A stretch of 7,117 nt of DNA from Microcaldota archaeon (GCA_021821605.1 JAKACG010000039.1:1-7117); one strand, 5' to 3'. Shown: positions 1 through 6,391, counted from the stretch's first letter. Numbers and translations: made by a program. The notes: generated by a model from the sequence alone, not told the origin.

Positions 1-2318
1 CCGGTGACCCGTATAGATGAAACAGGGATCGTTATGCTTATTCCAGTAGAACTTATGATTATAAGCTGTTCATTTCCTTTTACAAATATGGCTTTTAGAA
101 CACTGCCTGTTTTATCATTAACTTTTAAGTTTATTACTCCAGTACCTGACCTACTTTGAGTCCTGTATAGTTCTATATCGGTTATTTTACCATATCCTTT
201 TTCAGTTATTGTCAAAACACTTCCCGAATCATTTGCCGCAATTATGTTTCTGGCTTCATCATTTCTTAATTTTATACCTCTAACACCCATAGAGCTTCTT
301 CCAGTAAGCCTTAACGAATCTTCTTCAAATTTTATTGACTTGCCGTTCTTTGTTATTATTATCAGGTACTTTTCGTTTTTGTAAATTATTGTGTCTGCTA
401 TCCTATCTCCTTCATTAAGAGTTATTGCTCTTATTCCTGAAGAACGAGGATGTGAAAATAGAACTGCGTCGGTTCTCTTTACAAGCCCTTTAGATGTCAA
501 GAACACTATTCTTGAATCGGTAAAGGTATTTGCATTTAACATTGTAACTATTTTTTCATTAGTTATATTTAACAGATTTACAATTGCTTTTCCTTCAGAA
601 TACCTACCAGATTCAGATATAGAGTACGCCTTAAGCCAGTATGCCCTACCAACATCAGATATGAATAAAATATAATCTTTATTGTTGCAGGTAAGTATCT
701 TCTTTACAAAATCTCCTTCTTTTAGATTTATTGAGATTACACCTTTGCCACCACGTGCTTGTTCTTTGTAGCTAGCCGTTGGCATACGCTTCACATATCC
801 AGTGTTTGTAAGTATTATGCTAACAGACTCGTTGCTTATCATATCTTCGTCTGTTATTTCTAAAGCTTCTTCTGATTGTAATATTTCTGTTCTCCTCTCT
901 CTGCCATATTTCTTCTTAAGCTCTAAAATATCTGCCATTATAATGTCATCTATTTTTTTCTTATCATTTAATATAGCATTTAAATTTGATATTTTATTAT
1001 TTAGCTCTGCTTTTTCATTTTCAAGCGATGTGCTTTCTAAATGAGTTAAACGTCCTAATTTCATATCAAGTATTGCATTTGCTTGCTTTTCAGAAAGTTT
1101 AAAATTAGATATTAAGTTTCGCCTAGCATCAAATAGCTCGTTGCTTGCTTTTATAATCTTTATTACAGAATCTATATCAGTTATTGCTATTAAAAGCCCT
1201 TGTACAATATGTAAACGGTCTGTAGCTATTCTTAAGTCATATATGCTTCGTTTAGTAATTATCTCTATTCTATGATCCACATACGCCTTGATTAATTGAA
1301 GAATGTTCATGCTCTTTAGGCTTTTTCCTATAACTGCCAGATTTATTATAGGGTATGTTATTTGAAGCTGTGTATGATTATAAAGCTGATTTAGGATTTG
1401 ATTTGGATCTTCCCCATTTTTAAGCTCTATTGCTATGGCTATGCCTTTTCTATCGCTTTCATCTCTGATATCTCTTATTCCAGTAATCCTTTTATCTTTT
1501 ATTAAGATAGCTATGTTTTGTATTAGTAATGATTTGTTTACTGTGTAGGGTATTTCTGTTATTGTAATCCTGTTCTTTTTTTCATCTATTTGAGCTTTTC
1601 CTCTAATTGTAACCTGCCCTCTTCCTGCTTTATAACCAGCATAAGAAATTTCTGACATTATTGCTATTCCGCCGGTAGGAAAATCGGGTCCTTTTATTAT
1701 ATTTAATATCTCTGATGCTGTTGCTTCCTTATTTTTAATATAGTAAAGTATTGATTCGCACACCTCAGATAAGTTATGCGGTGGCATGCTTGTTGCAACA
1801 CCAACTGCTATTCCTGATGCTCCATTTACTAAAAGGTTAGGAAGAAGTGCTGGAAGAACGCTAGGTTCTTTTTCTGTGTTGTCAAAGTTAGGTACCATCT
1901 CTACAGTTTCTTTATCCAGATCTTCTAAAAGTTCCTCTGCCAGTTTTGTTAATCTTACTTCGGTGTATCGCATAGCTGCTGGAGGATCTCCATCAATAGA
2001 TCCGAAGTTTCCTTGACCTTCTATTAACATATGATTAAGCGAAAAATCCTGCGCCATTCTTACAAGTGTGTCATATACTGCTATGTCTCCATGAGGATGG
2101 AACTTACCTATAGTTTCTCCTACGACTCTTGCACTCTTCTTTGTTGGTTGGTTGTGAGTATTGTTTATTTTGTACATCGCGTACAATATTCTTCTCTGAG
2201 CCGGTTTTAGCCCATCTCTAGCGTCTGGTATAGCCCTGCCTATTATAACACTCATTGCATAATCAATGTAGCTGGATTGAAGCTCTTCTTCAAGTGATAC
2301 GTTATTTATTTTTGACAT
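1..2318 (-). CDS. gyrA: DNA gyrase subunit A (3' end cut by window edge)
   Basis: GyrA is the DNA-breakage and DNA-wrapping subunit of the A2B2 gyrase, which introduces negative supercoils at the cost of ATP. About 772 codons are present without a stop. The N-terminus carries SSYIDYAMSVIIGRAIPDAR, then the winged-helix region with HPHGD (74-78) and the catalytic tyrosine Y118 preceded by R117 in AMRYTEVRL. A charged heptad-like stretch near 423-475 matches the coiled-coil tower. The C-terminal pinwheel shows about six repeats, with a GyrA box QARGGKG at 520-526; the sixth blade is cut by the edge. The GyrA box separates gyrase from topoisomerase IV ParC. I chose the ATG at 2318; an in-frame ATG at 2327, directly after the gyrB stop, would add three residues (MIA). 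No clear Shine-Dalgarno site is visible, so translation is probably coupled to gyrB. Segments checked across the gene stay in one frame, so there is no sign of decay. Confidence 0.96.
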   Translation of the reverse strand, partial: MSKINNVSLEEELQSSYIDYAMSVIIGRAIPDARDGLKPAQRRILYAMYKINNTHNQPTKKSARVVGETIGKFHPHGDIAVYDTLVRMAQDFSLNHMLIEGQGNFGSIDGDPPAAMRYTEVRLTKLAEELLEDLDKETVEMVPNFDNTEKEPSVLPALLPNLLVNGASGIAVGVATSMPPHNLSEVCESILYYIKNKEATASEILNIIKGPDFPTGGIAIMSEISYAGYKAGRGQVTIRGKAQIDEKKNRITITEIPYTVNKSLLIQNIAILIKDKRITGIRDIRDESDRKGIAIAIELKNGEDPNQILNQLYNHTQLQITYPIINLAVIGKSLKSMNILQLIKAYVDHRIEIITKRSIYDLRIATDRLHIVQGLLIAITDIDSVIKIIKASNELFDARRNLISNFKLSEKQANAILDMKLGRLTHLESTSLENEKAELNNKISNLNAILNDKKKIDDIIMADILELKKKYGRERRTEILQSEEALEITDEDMISNESVSIILTNTGYVKRMPTASYKEQARGGKGVISINLKEGDFVKKILTCNNKDYILFISDVGRAYWLKAYSISESGRYSEGKAIVNLLNITNEKIVTMLNANTFTDSRIVFLTSKGLVKRTDAVLFSHPRSSGIRAITLNEGDRIADTIIYKNEKYLIIITKNGKSIKFEEDSLRLTGRSSMGVRGIKLRNDEARNIIAANDSGSVLTITEKGYGKITDIELYRTQSRSGTGVINLKVNDKTGSVLKAIFVKGNEQLIIISSTGISITIPVSSIRVT

Positions 2319-2327
2319 AGCAATCAT

Positions 2328-4241
2328 CTATATATCTAAGAAATTTACCTCTTCTGCATGGTCATGAAGATATCTTCTTCTTTGAGATGCATCAACTCCC
2401 ATAAGGATGTTAAAAAGAGAGTCTGCGGCTTGGCCGTCCCTTATTGATATTTGTTTAAGCATACGATTTTCAGGATTCATTGTTGTTTCCCATAACTGAT
2501 CGGGATTCATTTCTCCAAGACCTTTGTATCTTTGAGTTTCCAGATCGTCTCCATGTTGTTTTGTTATTTCAAGAAGCTCTGCGTCACTATAACAGTACTT
2601 AAACTCCTTATTTATTTTAACCCTATATAGAGGTGGCTGAGCGACATAGATATATCCCAATTCTATTAATTTTTTAAGATATCTGTAGAAAAATGTAAGT
2701 AAAAGAGTTCGTATATGACTACCATCAACATCTGCATCTGTCATTATTATTATCTTCTTGTATCGTATATTTTCTGGGTTGAATGTTTCTTTTATACCTA
2801 CACCAAAAGCCAAAATCATTGATTTTATTTCTGTATTATCAAAAATCCTCTCGTAAGTTGCTTTTTCTACATTAAGTATTTTTCCTCTTAGAGGCAATAT
2901 TGCTTGTATGTTTTTATCTCTTCCTTGTTTGCTAGAACCTCCTGCGCTTTCTCCCTCAACTATAAATATCTCTGTTTTTTCAGGATCATCCAATATACAA
3001 TCGGCAAGCTTTCCTGGAAGAACTGTGCTCTCAAGAATACTTCTTTTCCTTGAGAGTTCTCTAGCTTTTCTAGCACTTTCACGTGCATTTGCGGCAGATA
3101 TAGCTTTTTCAAGTATTGCCCGTGCATCTTGTGGATTCTCTTCTAGATAGCGAGAAAATAATGAGTATACCTCTGTTTCTACAAAGGTCTTAATCTGTGT
3201 ATTACCGAGCTTTTCTTTAGTTTGACCTTCAAATTCCGGATTTTGCATGAGTACAGAAAGAACCGCAGATAACCCTTCTCTTACATCTTCTCCTGTTATT
3301 TTTATTTCTGTTTTTGAAAATTGTTTGTTTTTTGATACATAATTAACAAGAGCTCGGGTTATGGCAGAATGAAATCCTATTACATGAGTACCCCCATCTG
3401 TTGTTTTTATTGAATTTACAAAAGACTCTAGTTTTTCTTCATATGACGTGTTGTATTGTAAAGAGTACTCTAGTGTCATTTGGCCGTCTGTTTTTTTACC
3501 ATGTATGATTTTGGTTATTGGAGTTGATGTTTTATTTAGAAAAGAAATGAAGTCCTTAAGACCATTTTCAGAAAAATATACATTTTCTTCAGGTTGCTCG
3601 AATCTATCGTCTTTTAATATTATCCTTAAACCAGGATTTAGAAATGTTGTATAAGTAAGCCTCTCTTTTAAAAGAGTTGAATCGAAAAGGATTGTCTTAA
3701 ATATTTCCTTATCAGGTTTAAATGTGATTATAGTGCCAGTTTCGTTTGTTTCGCCTATTACTTCGAGTTTAGAGGTAGGAATTCCTCTGCTGAATTTTTG
3801 TTCGTATATTTTTCCGTGTTTTTTGACCTTTACATTAGTGAACTCAGATAAGGCATTTACCACAGTAAGACCTACACCATGAAGCCCTCCTGAAACTTTA
3901 TAAACATCATTATTGAACTTTGCACCTTTATGCAACGTTGTCATTATAACTTCTAATGCACTTTTATTGTATTTAGGCATTATCTCAACAGGTATGCCTC
4001 GGCCATCGTCGCTTACCTCAGCTACGTTGCCATCATCTTTTTGTGATAAAGAAATAGTTATATTTTTACAAAAACCGGCTAGAGCTTCATCTACTGCATT
4101 ATCAACTACCTCAAAGAGTAGATGTAATACTCCTTGTGAACTAGTAGACCCTATATACATTGCAGGCCTTTTTCTTATCCCCTGAGGACCTTCCAAGACT
4201 ATAATGTTTGATGCTTCATATTCTCCGGTGTTTTGCTCCAT
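2328..4241 (-). CDS. gyrB: DNA gyrase subunit B
   Basis: GyrB is the ATPase subunit of gyrase; it captures the DNA segment to be passed and supplies the metal-binding TOPRIM domain for cleavage. The 637-residue protein is of normal length for the short GyrB type that lacks the extra C-terminal insert of E. coli. The GHKL ATPase domain shows E44 and N48 in FEVVDNAVDEA, DDGRGIP (78-84) and GGLHGVG (118-124). The transducer has the QTK loop at 340-342. TOPRIM has EGESA (430-434), PLRGK (450-454) and the DADVD acidic triad (502-506), and QRYKGLGEM (570-578) follows. The ATG at 4241 is the first after an in-frame stop. A TATA-like TTTATATT (minus strand, 4271-4278) would place the transcript start only about 8 bases upstream, so the mRNA may be almost leaderless. 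It is co-oriented with gyrA, 9 bases away. The family is bacterial in origin, and gyrases in archaea are usually explained by old transfer from bacteria. Confidence 0.97.
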   Translation of the reverse strand: MEQNTGEYEASNIIVLEGPQGIRKRPAMYIGSTSSQGVLHLLFEVVDNAVDEALAGFCKNITISLSQKDDGNVAEVSDDGRGIPVEIMPKYNKSALEVIMTTLHKGAKFNNDVYKVSGGLHGVGLTVVNALSEFTNVKVKKHGKIYEQKFSRGIPTSKLEVIGETNETGTIITFKPDKEIFKTILFDSTLLKERLTYTTFLNPGLRIILKDDRFEQPEENVYFSENGLKDFISFLNKTSTPITKIIHGKKTDGQMTLEYSLQYNTSYEEKLESFVNSIKTTDGGTHVIGFHSAITRALVNYVSKNKQFSKTEIKITGEDVREGLSAVLSVLMQNPEFEGQTKEKLGNTQIKTFVETEVYSLFSRYLEENPQDARAILEKAISAANARESARKARELSRKRSILESTVLPGKLADCILDDPEKTEIFIVEGESAGGSSKQGRDKNIQAILPLRGKILNVEKATYERIFDNTEIKSMILAFGVGIKETFNPENIRYKKIIIMTDADVDGSHIRTLLLTFFYRYLKKLIELGYIYVAQPPLYRVKINKEFKYCYSDAELLEITKQHGDDLETQRYKGLGEMNPDQLWETTMNPENRMLKQISIRDGQAADSLFNILMGVDASQRRRYLHDHAEEVNFLDI

Positions 4242-4270
4242 TAAAATCCATTACTACATATCTTTTAAAG

Positions 4271-4278
4271 AATATAAA
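4271..4278 (-). promoter_or_regulatory. putative TATA box for gyrB
   Basis: Read on the minus strand this is TTTATATT, close to the archaeal TTTAWATA consensus, with an A-rich GAAAAGC just upstream that could serve as BRE. A start about 26 bases downstream would fall near 4249, leaving a leader of about 8 bases before the gyrB ATG, in keeping with the lack of a Shine-Dalgarno site. This is inference from spacing in AT-rich DNA. Confidence 0.45.
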
Positions 4279-4351
4279 GCTTTTCTATGTGTTTTGTCGA
4301 GGTATTTTTTAAATATTTTAATGATGATTGTAATATTTTGTTTAAAGTAAC

Positions 4352-4367
4352 AAAAAGTTTATATATA
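4352..4367. promoter_or_regulatory. BRE/TATA-like element, near-symmetrical
   Basis: On the plus strand AAAAAG is followed by TTTATATATA, which resembles an archaeal BRE plus TATA box. Because TATATATA is self-complementary the element could also serve the minus strand, with AGGTAA as the upstream purine-rich part. A plus-strand start would lie about 100 bases before the tRNA; a minus-strand start would give gyrB a leader of about 95 bases. Either would be an alternative to the nearer boxes. Confidence 0.3.
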
Positions 4368-4410
4368 TTTACCTGCTTCCATTTTAGTAAGTAATCAAAA
4401 ACTATTTGTT

Positions 4411-4426
4411 AAAAAGTATTATAAAT
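4411..4426 (+). promoter_or_regulatory. putative promoter of tRNA-Lys
   Basis: AAAAAG followed by TATTATAAAT forms a BRE/TATA-like pair. Transcription would begin around 4446-4449, giving a 5' leader of about 40 bases to be removed by RNase P. It is the nearest plausible TATA element at a workable distance from the tRNA and probably also drives the HAD gene behind it. Confidence 0.4.
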
Positions 4427-4487
4427 CTAAATAGACAATAATTACCAAAGCTAACATACGTGTTTTCTTTAAATAAAATAAATTAAT

Positions 4488-4562
4488 GGGTTCGTAACTC
4501 AGTTTGGTCAGAGTGTCTGGCTCTTAACCAGAAGGTCGTGGGTTCAAATCCCACCGGGCCCA
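4488..4562 (+). tRNA. tRNA-Lys, anticodon CTT
   Basis: The 75-base gene folds fully by eye. The acceptor stem GGGTTCG pairs with CGGGCCC through two T-G wobbles. The D stem is ACTC/GAGT, the anticodon stem TCTGG/CCAGA with loop CTCTTAA, and the T stem GTGGG/CCCAC with loop TTCAAAT. Loop positions 34-36 read CTT, which decodes AAG, so this is a lysine acceptor. The discriminator base is A and no CCA follows, so the end must be added by CCA-adding enzyme. GG in the D loop, C56 and the G15-C48 pair are in place. There is no intron. Position 10 is A paired with T25, where G10 is usual. Confidence 0.97.
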
Positions 4563-4579
4563 TTAAATATAATATTTTA

Positions 4580-4584
4580 GTGAT
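4580..4584 (+). promoter_or_regulatory. ribosome-binding site of the HAD gene
   Basis: GTGAT ends three bases before the ATG at 4588 and matches part of GGAGGTGAT, the complement of the archaeal 16S rRNA 3' end. Its core GTGA sits four bases from the start codon, the same geometry as in front of idsA. It supports this start and implies an mRNA leader, so the gene is unlikely to be leaderless. Confidence 0.55.
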
Positions 4585-4587
4585 TTT

Positions 4588-5142
4588 ATGAATGGAGATG
4601 AATTTAGAATTTATCAGAGAAAAGATCCTGCTAACTCAAATAAGTTATTTTTATTTGATTTTTATGGAACATTGGTTGATTTTGAAAATGTTAGGATTGT
4701 AGAAGGTGTTAGAGAGTTTTTGCACGCTGCAAAAGAAAAAGGATATGTTTTAGGAGTAGTAACTTCTTGCGAAGAAAAGGATATTGTAAAATCAGTATTA
4801 GAACAAAATCATGCTGAGCAAATGTTTTCGTTTATAGTTTCAGGAAATGAAAGCAGAACACATGAAGGAAGATTAATTATTGCAATAGAAACTGCACAGA
4901 AGGCTACAGGACAAGTGTTTGAGAAAGAAAATATTTTTCATTTTGATGATGATGAAAGAAGAATTTCAGGAACTCATAGAATAGGAATAAAACATGTTGC
5001 GATAATAGATATACCTGGGTTAACGGCGTATACAATAGGTGCTGATTTTTTAATAAATAATTTTTCGAAAATAGGAGAACTTAGAAAGTTTCTTGAAAAA
5101 GGTACAGATAATAATAAAAATAGTAAAAAAATTAGAACTTAA
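4588..5142 (+). CDS. HAD-superfamily protein, haloacid dehalogenase/MDP-1-like motifs
   Basis: A 184-residue Rossmann-like protein of the HAD superfamily, whose members hydrolyse phosphate esters or other substrates through an aspartyl intermediate. Motif I is FDFYGTLVDF with nucleophile D24; the usual second aspartate, the general acid/base of phosphatases, is Y26, as in the DxYGT motif of 2-haloacid dehalogenases. Motif II is VVTS (T59/S60). Motif III is not clear; R90, R95 or K105 could fill it. Motif IV is FHFDDDERRI (118-126), recalling the FDDExRNI of magnesium-dependent phosphatase 1. There is little room for a large cap domain. The last 12-15 residues are a polar, lysine/asparagine-rich tail. 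The gene follows tRNA-Lys by 25 bases without room for a normal promoter, so it is probably co-transcribed with it. The substrate is unknown, and catalysis may be altered by Y26. Confidence 0.85.
   Translation: MNGDEFRIYQRKDPANSNKLFLFDFYGTLVDFENVRIVEGVREFLHAAKEKGYVLGVVTSCEEKDIVKSVLEQNHAEQMFSFIVSGNESRTHEGRLIIAIETAQKATGQVFEKENIFHFDDDERRISGTHRIGIKHVAIIDIPGLTAYTIGADFLINNFSKIGELRKFLEKGTDNNKNSKKIRT
5116..5131 (-). terminator. putative T-tract terminator of idsA
   Basis: On the minus strand, just past the idsA stop, a run of seven T is followed by ACTA and five more T. Such T tracts without a hairpin end transcription in archaea. The site lies inside the 3' end of the convergent HAD gene, where it encodes lysine codons. 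There is a weaker plus-strand counterpart of five T at 5150-5154. Confidence 0.45.
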
Positions 5143-6209
5143 CGTGACCTTTTTATCATAAACTCTGAAAACTCCATTAATTGTGTTTTTGCTTTGGACT
5201 CTTTTAGAAGAGGAGCTATTGACCCCCATGCCTCTTTTATTATGTTCTCAGCGACCTTCCTTGAATAATTTAATGAGTCACATTTATTGAGTATTTTTAT
5301 GGCTTCTTTTATTTTTTCTTTGTCGGTCGTGTGTTCAGATAGTATACTTAAAAGCCGTTTTGAATCCTCAGGAGAAGATACTTTTAGAGCACGAATTACC
5401 ATTAACGTTATTTTGCCCTCGCTTATATCATCTCCAACTCCACCTTTGCTTTCAGATACCTTGCTCTCATCTATATTAAGAATGTCATCTTGTATTTGAA
5501 ATGCTATTCCTACGGCTGCTCCAAAATCTCCTAGTTTCTTAATAGTTTGATCTTCAGCTCCTGCAAGTATTCCGGAAAGCTCGCATGAAAATCTTGCAAG
5601 AACACCGGTCTTATCATTAGACATCTGCAAATATTCTTTTTCAGATATTTTTGATGAATCGACCAATCCAGCATGCCATGCAATATCAGCCGCTTGACCT
5701 ATAGTAACACGAATCATATTTTCAAGGTATAGATTGAAAACCTTATTTTTAGTCTCATCGCTAATTGTTTTATCAGAACTTAAAAATGTTATAGGATAGA
5801 AAAATAAGAAATCGCCTAGATTCGTTGCTACATCAATCCCATATTTTATATGTACTGCAGGAGCACCTCTGCGTGTTTTAGAGCTATCTTCTATGTCATC
5901 GTGTATTAATGTGGCGTTATGTATTACTTCAGGAATTATAGAGTATTTTAAATAATCTTTTTGATTTTTACCTAACGCTTCGAGAAATAAAAGCATAAGC
6001 GTAGGCCTCCAGCGCTTTCCACCTAAATTTAAAAGATACCATGTAGGCTCGATTAGGCTTTTTGTTAATGCTTGTGTATCATAAGTATAATTTGTCTTTT
6101 TTATAAGTGCTTCTATTTGTTCTTTTATTAATTTTTGAGGTATTTGTTTTTTTAGTTCTAAATCTATAGTTTTTGCATTTTCTGAAATGAATGTGTCTAT
6201 ATCGGCCAT
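5139..6209 (-). CDS. idsA: trans-polyprenyl (geranylgeranyl-type) diphosphate synthase
   Basis: This enzyme condenses isopentenyl diphosphate with an allylic diphosphate to build C20 or longer chains for ether lipids, in the cytosol. The 356-residue protein has GGKRWRP (63-69), first aspartate-rich motif HDDIED (D104, D105, D108) followed by KTRRG (111-115), GQAADIAW (171-178), DKTG (199-202), the second aspartate-rich motif FQIQDDILN (237-245) and GDDISEGKIT (259-268). The second motif ends in N instead of D. A99, five residues before the first aspartate, is small, where archaeal GGPP synthases often have an aromatic. The motif set resembles eukaryotic type III GGPP synthases, so product length is open: C20 is likely, longer is possible. 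The start is supported by GGTGA four bases upstream of the ATG. The gene is divergent from tfe and convergent with the HAD gene, overlapping it by four bases. Confidence 0.94.
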   Translation of the reverse strand: MADIDTFISENAKTIDLELKKQIPQKLIKEQIEALIKKTNYTYDTQALTKSLIEPTWYLLNLGGKRWRPTLMLLFLEALGKNQKDYLKYSIIPEVIHNATLIHDDIEDSSKTRRGAPAVHIKYGIDVATNLGDFLFFYPITFLSSDKTISDETKNKVFNLYLENMIRVTIGQAADIAWHAGLVDSSKISEKEYLQMSNDKTGVLARFSCELSGILAGAEDQTIKKLGDFGAAVGIAFQIQDDILNIDESKVSESKGGVGDDISEGKITLMVIRALKVSSPEDSKRLLSILSEHTTDKEKIKEAIKILNKCDSLNYSRKVAENIIKEAWGSIAPLLKESKAKTQLMEFSEFMIKRSR

Positions 6210-6213
6210 TTGT

Positions 6214-6218
6214 TCACC
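6214..6218 (-). promoter_or_regulatory. ribosome-binding site of idsA
   Basis: The minus strand reads GGTGAACAAATG. GGTGA is the archaeal Shine-Dalgarno core and sits four bases from the start codon, which fixes the start at 6209 rather than at later in-frame codons. Confidence 0.65.
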
Positions 6219-6259
6219 AATGATATTTTTGTAATGTTATTATTAAATATTATTATAAC

Positions 6260-6275
6260 TTCGTTTTTAAACGAA
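6260..6275. repeat. 16-base palindrome upstream of idsA
   Basis: TTCGTTT and AAACGAA are exact inverted copies around a TT centre. On the minus strand the middle reads TTTAAAAA, a possible TATA box whose start would fall near 6241, about 31 bases before the idsA ATG. It could be an operator overlapping the promoter, or chance in AT-rich DNA. The minus-strand TTATAATAATATTTAATA at 6241-6258 is a competing promoter element. Confidence 0.45.
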
Positions 6276-6337
6276 AATTTAATTAATGAACTCTTAAAGG
6301 TCTTTATCCACAGTATATTAATGTTTAAAAATTCAAA

Positions 6338-6351
6338 AGGTATTTATACCT
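6338..6351. promoter_or_regulatory. palindromic TATA element upstream of tfe
   Basis: AGGTAT and ATACCT are inverted copies around TT. The centre TATTTATA (6341-6348) is TATA-like, preceded by purine-rich CAAAAGG as possible BRE. A start about 26 bases downstream would lie near 6371, leaving a leader of about 20 bases before the tfe ATG. This is the best tfe promoter candidate, and the symmetry could be a repressor site on top of it. Confidence 0.45.
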
Positions 6352-6391
6352 GAAGAGGCTAATATACTAATTGCTTCTGTTGGGTTTGTAT

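Larger units (their letters stand above)
4242..4487. other. divergent intergenic region between gyrB and tRNA-Lys
   Basis: These 246 bases hold no convincing coding sequence. They are very AT-rich and contain several TATA-like elements: 4271-4278 facing gyrB, a symmetrical element at 4358-4367 usable in either direction, and 4417-4426 facing the tRNA. I see no CRISPR repeat, RNA gene or rho-independent hairpin here. Confidence 0.6.

Noticed and set aside
2908..3150. Open frame on the plus strand opposite gyrB, with similar ones at 391-675, 802-1044, 1786-2016, 3448-3654 and 3913-4185
   Set aside because: They lie wholly antisense to conserved gyrase domains, lack recognisable motifs, and read as serine/leucine/phenylalanine-rich shadows of the real frame.
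1..4241. Topoisomerase IV (parE-parC) as the identity of the pair
   Set aside because: A GyrA box is present in the first pinwheel blade and six blades can be counted, which fits gyrase.
4242..4487. CRISPR array, riboswitch or small RNA in the intergenic region
   Set aside because: There are no regularly spaced repeats and no stable stem-loop beyond AT-rich symmetry.
4541..4562. Integration site at the tRNA 3' end
   Set aside because: I found no second copy of the tRNA 3' sequence in the window and no integrase or foreign-looking gene downstream.
4488..4562. tRNA intron or split tRNA
   Set aside because: The cloverleaf is complete and continuous, with a seven-base anticodon loop.
5287..5499. 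Plus-strand open frame opposite idsA
   Set aside because: It is antisense to the second aspartate-rich region of a well-supported enzyme and has no motif of its own.
6210..6391. Small gene between idsA and tfe
   Set aside because: No frame of useful length with a start and ribosome-binding site; the 182 bases are better explained as two divergent promoters.
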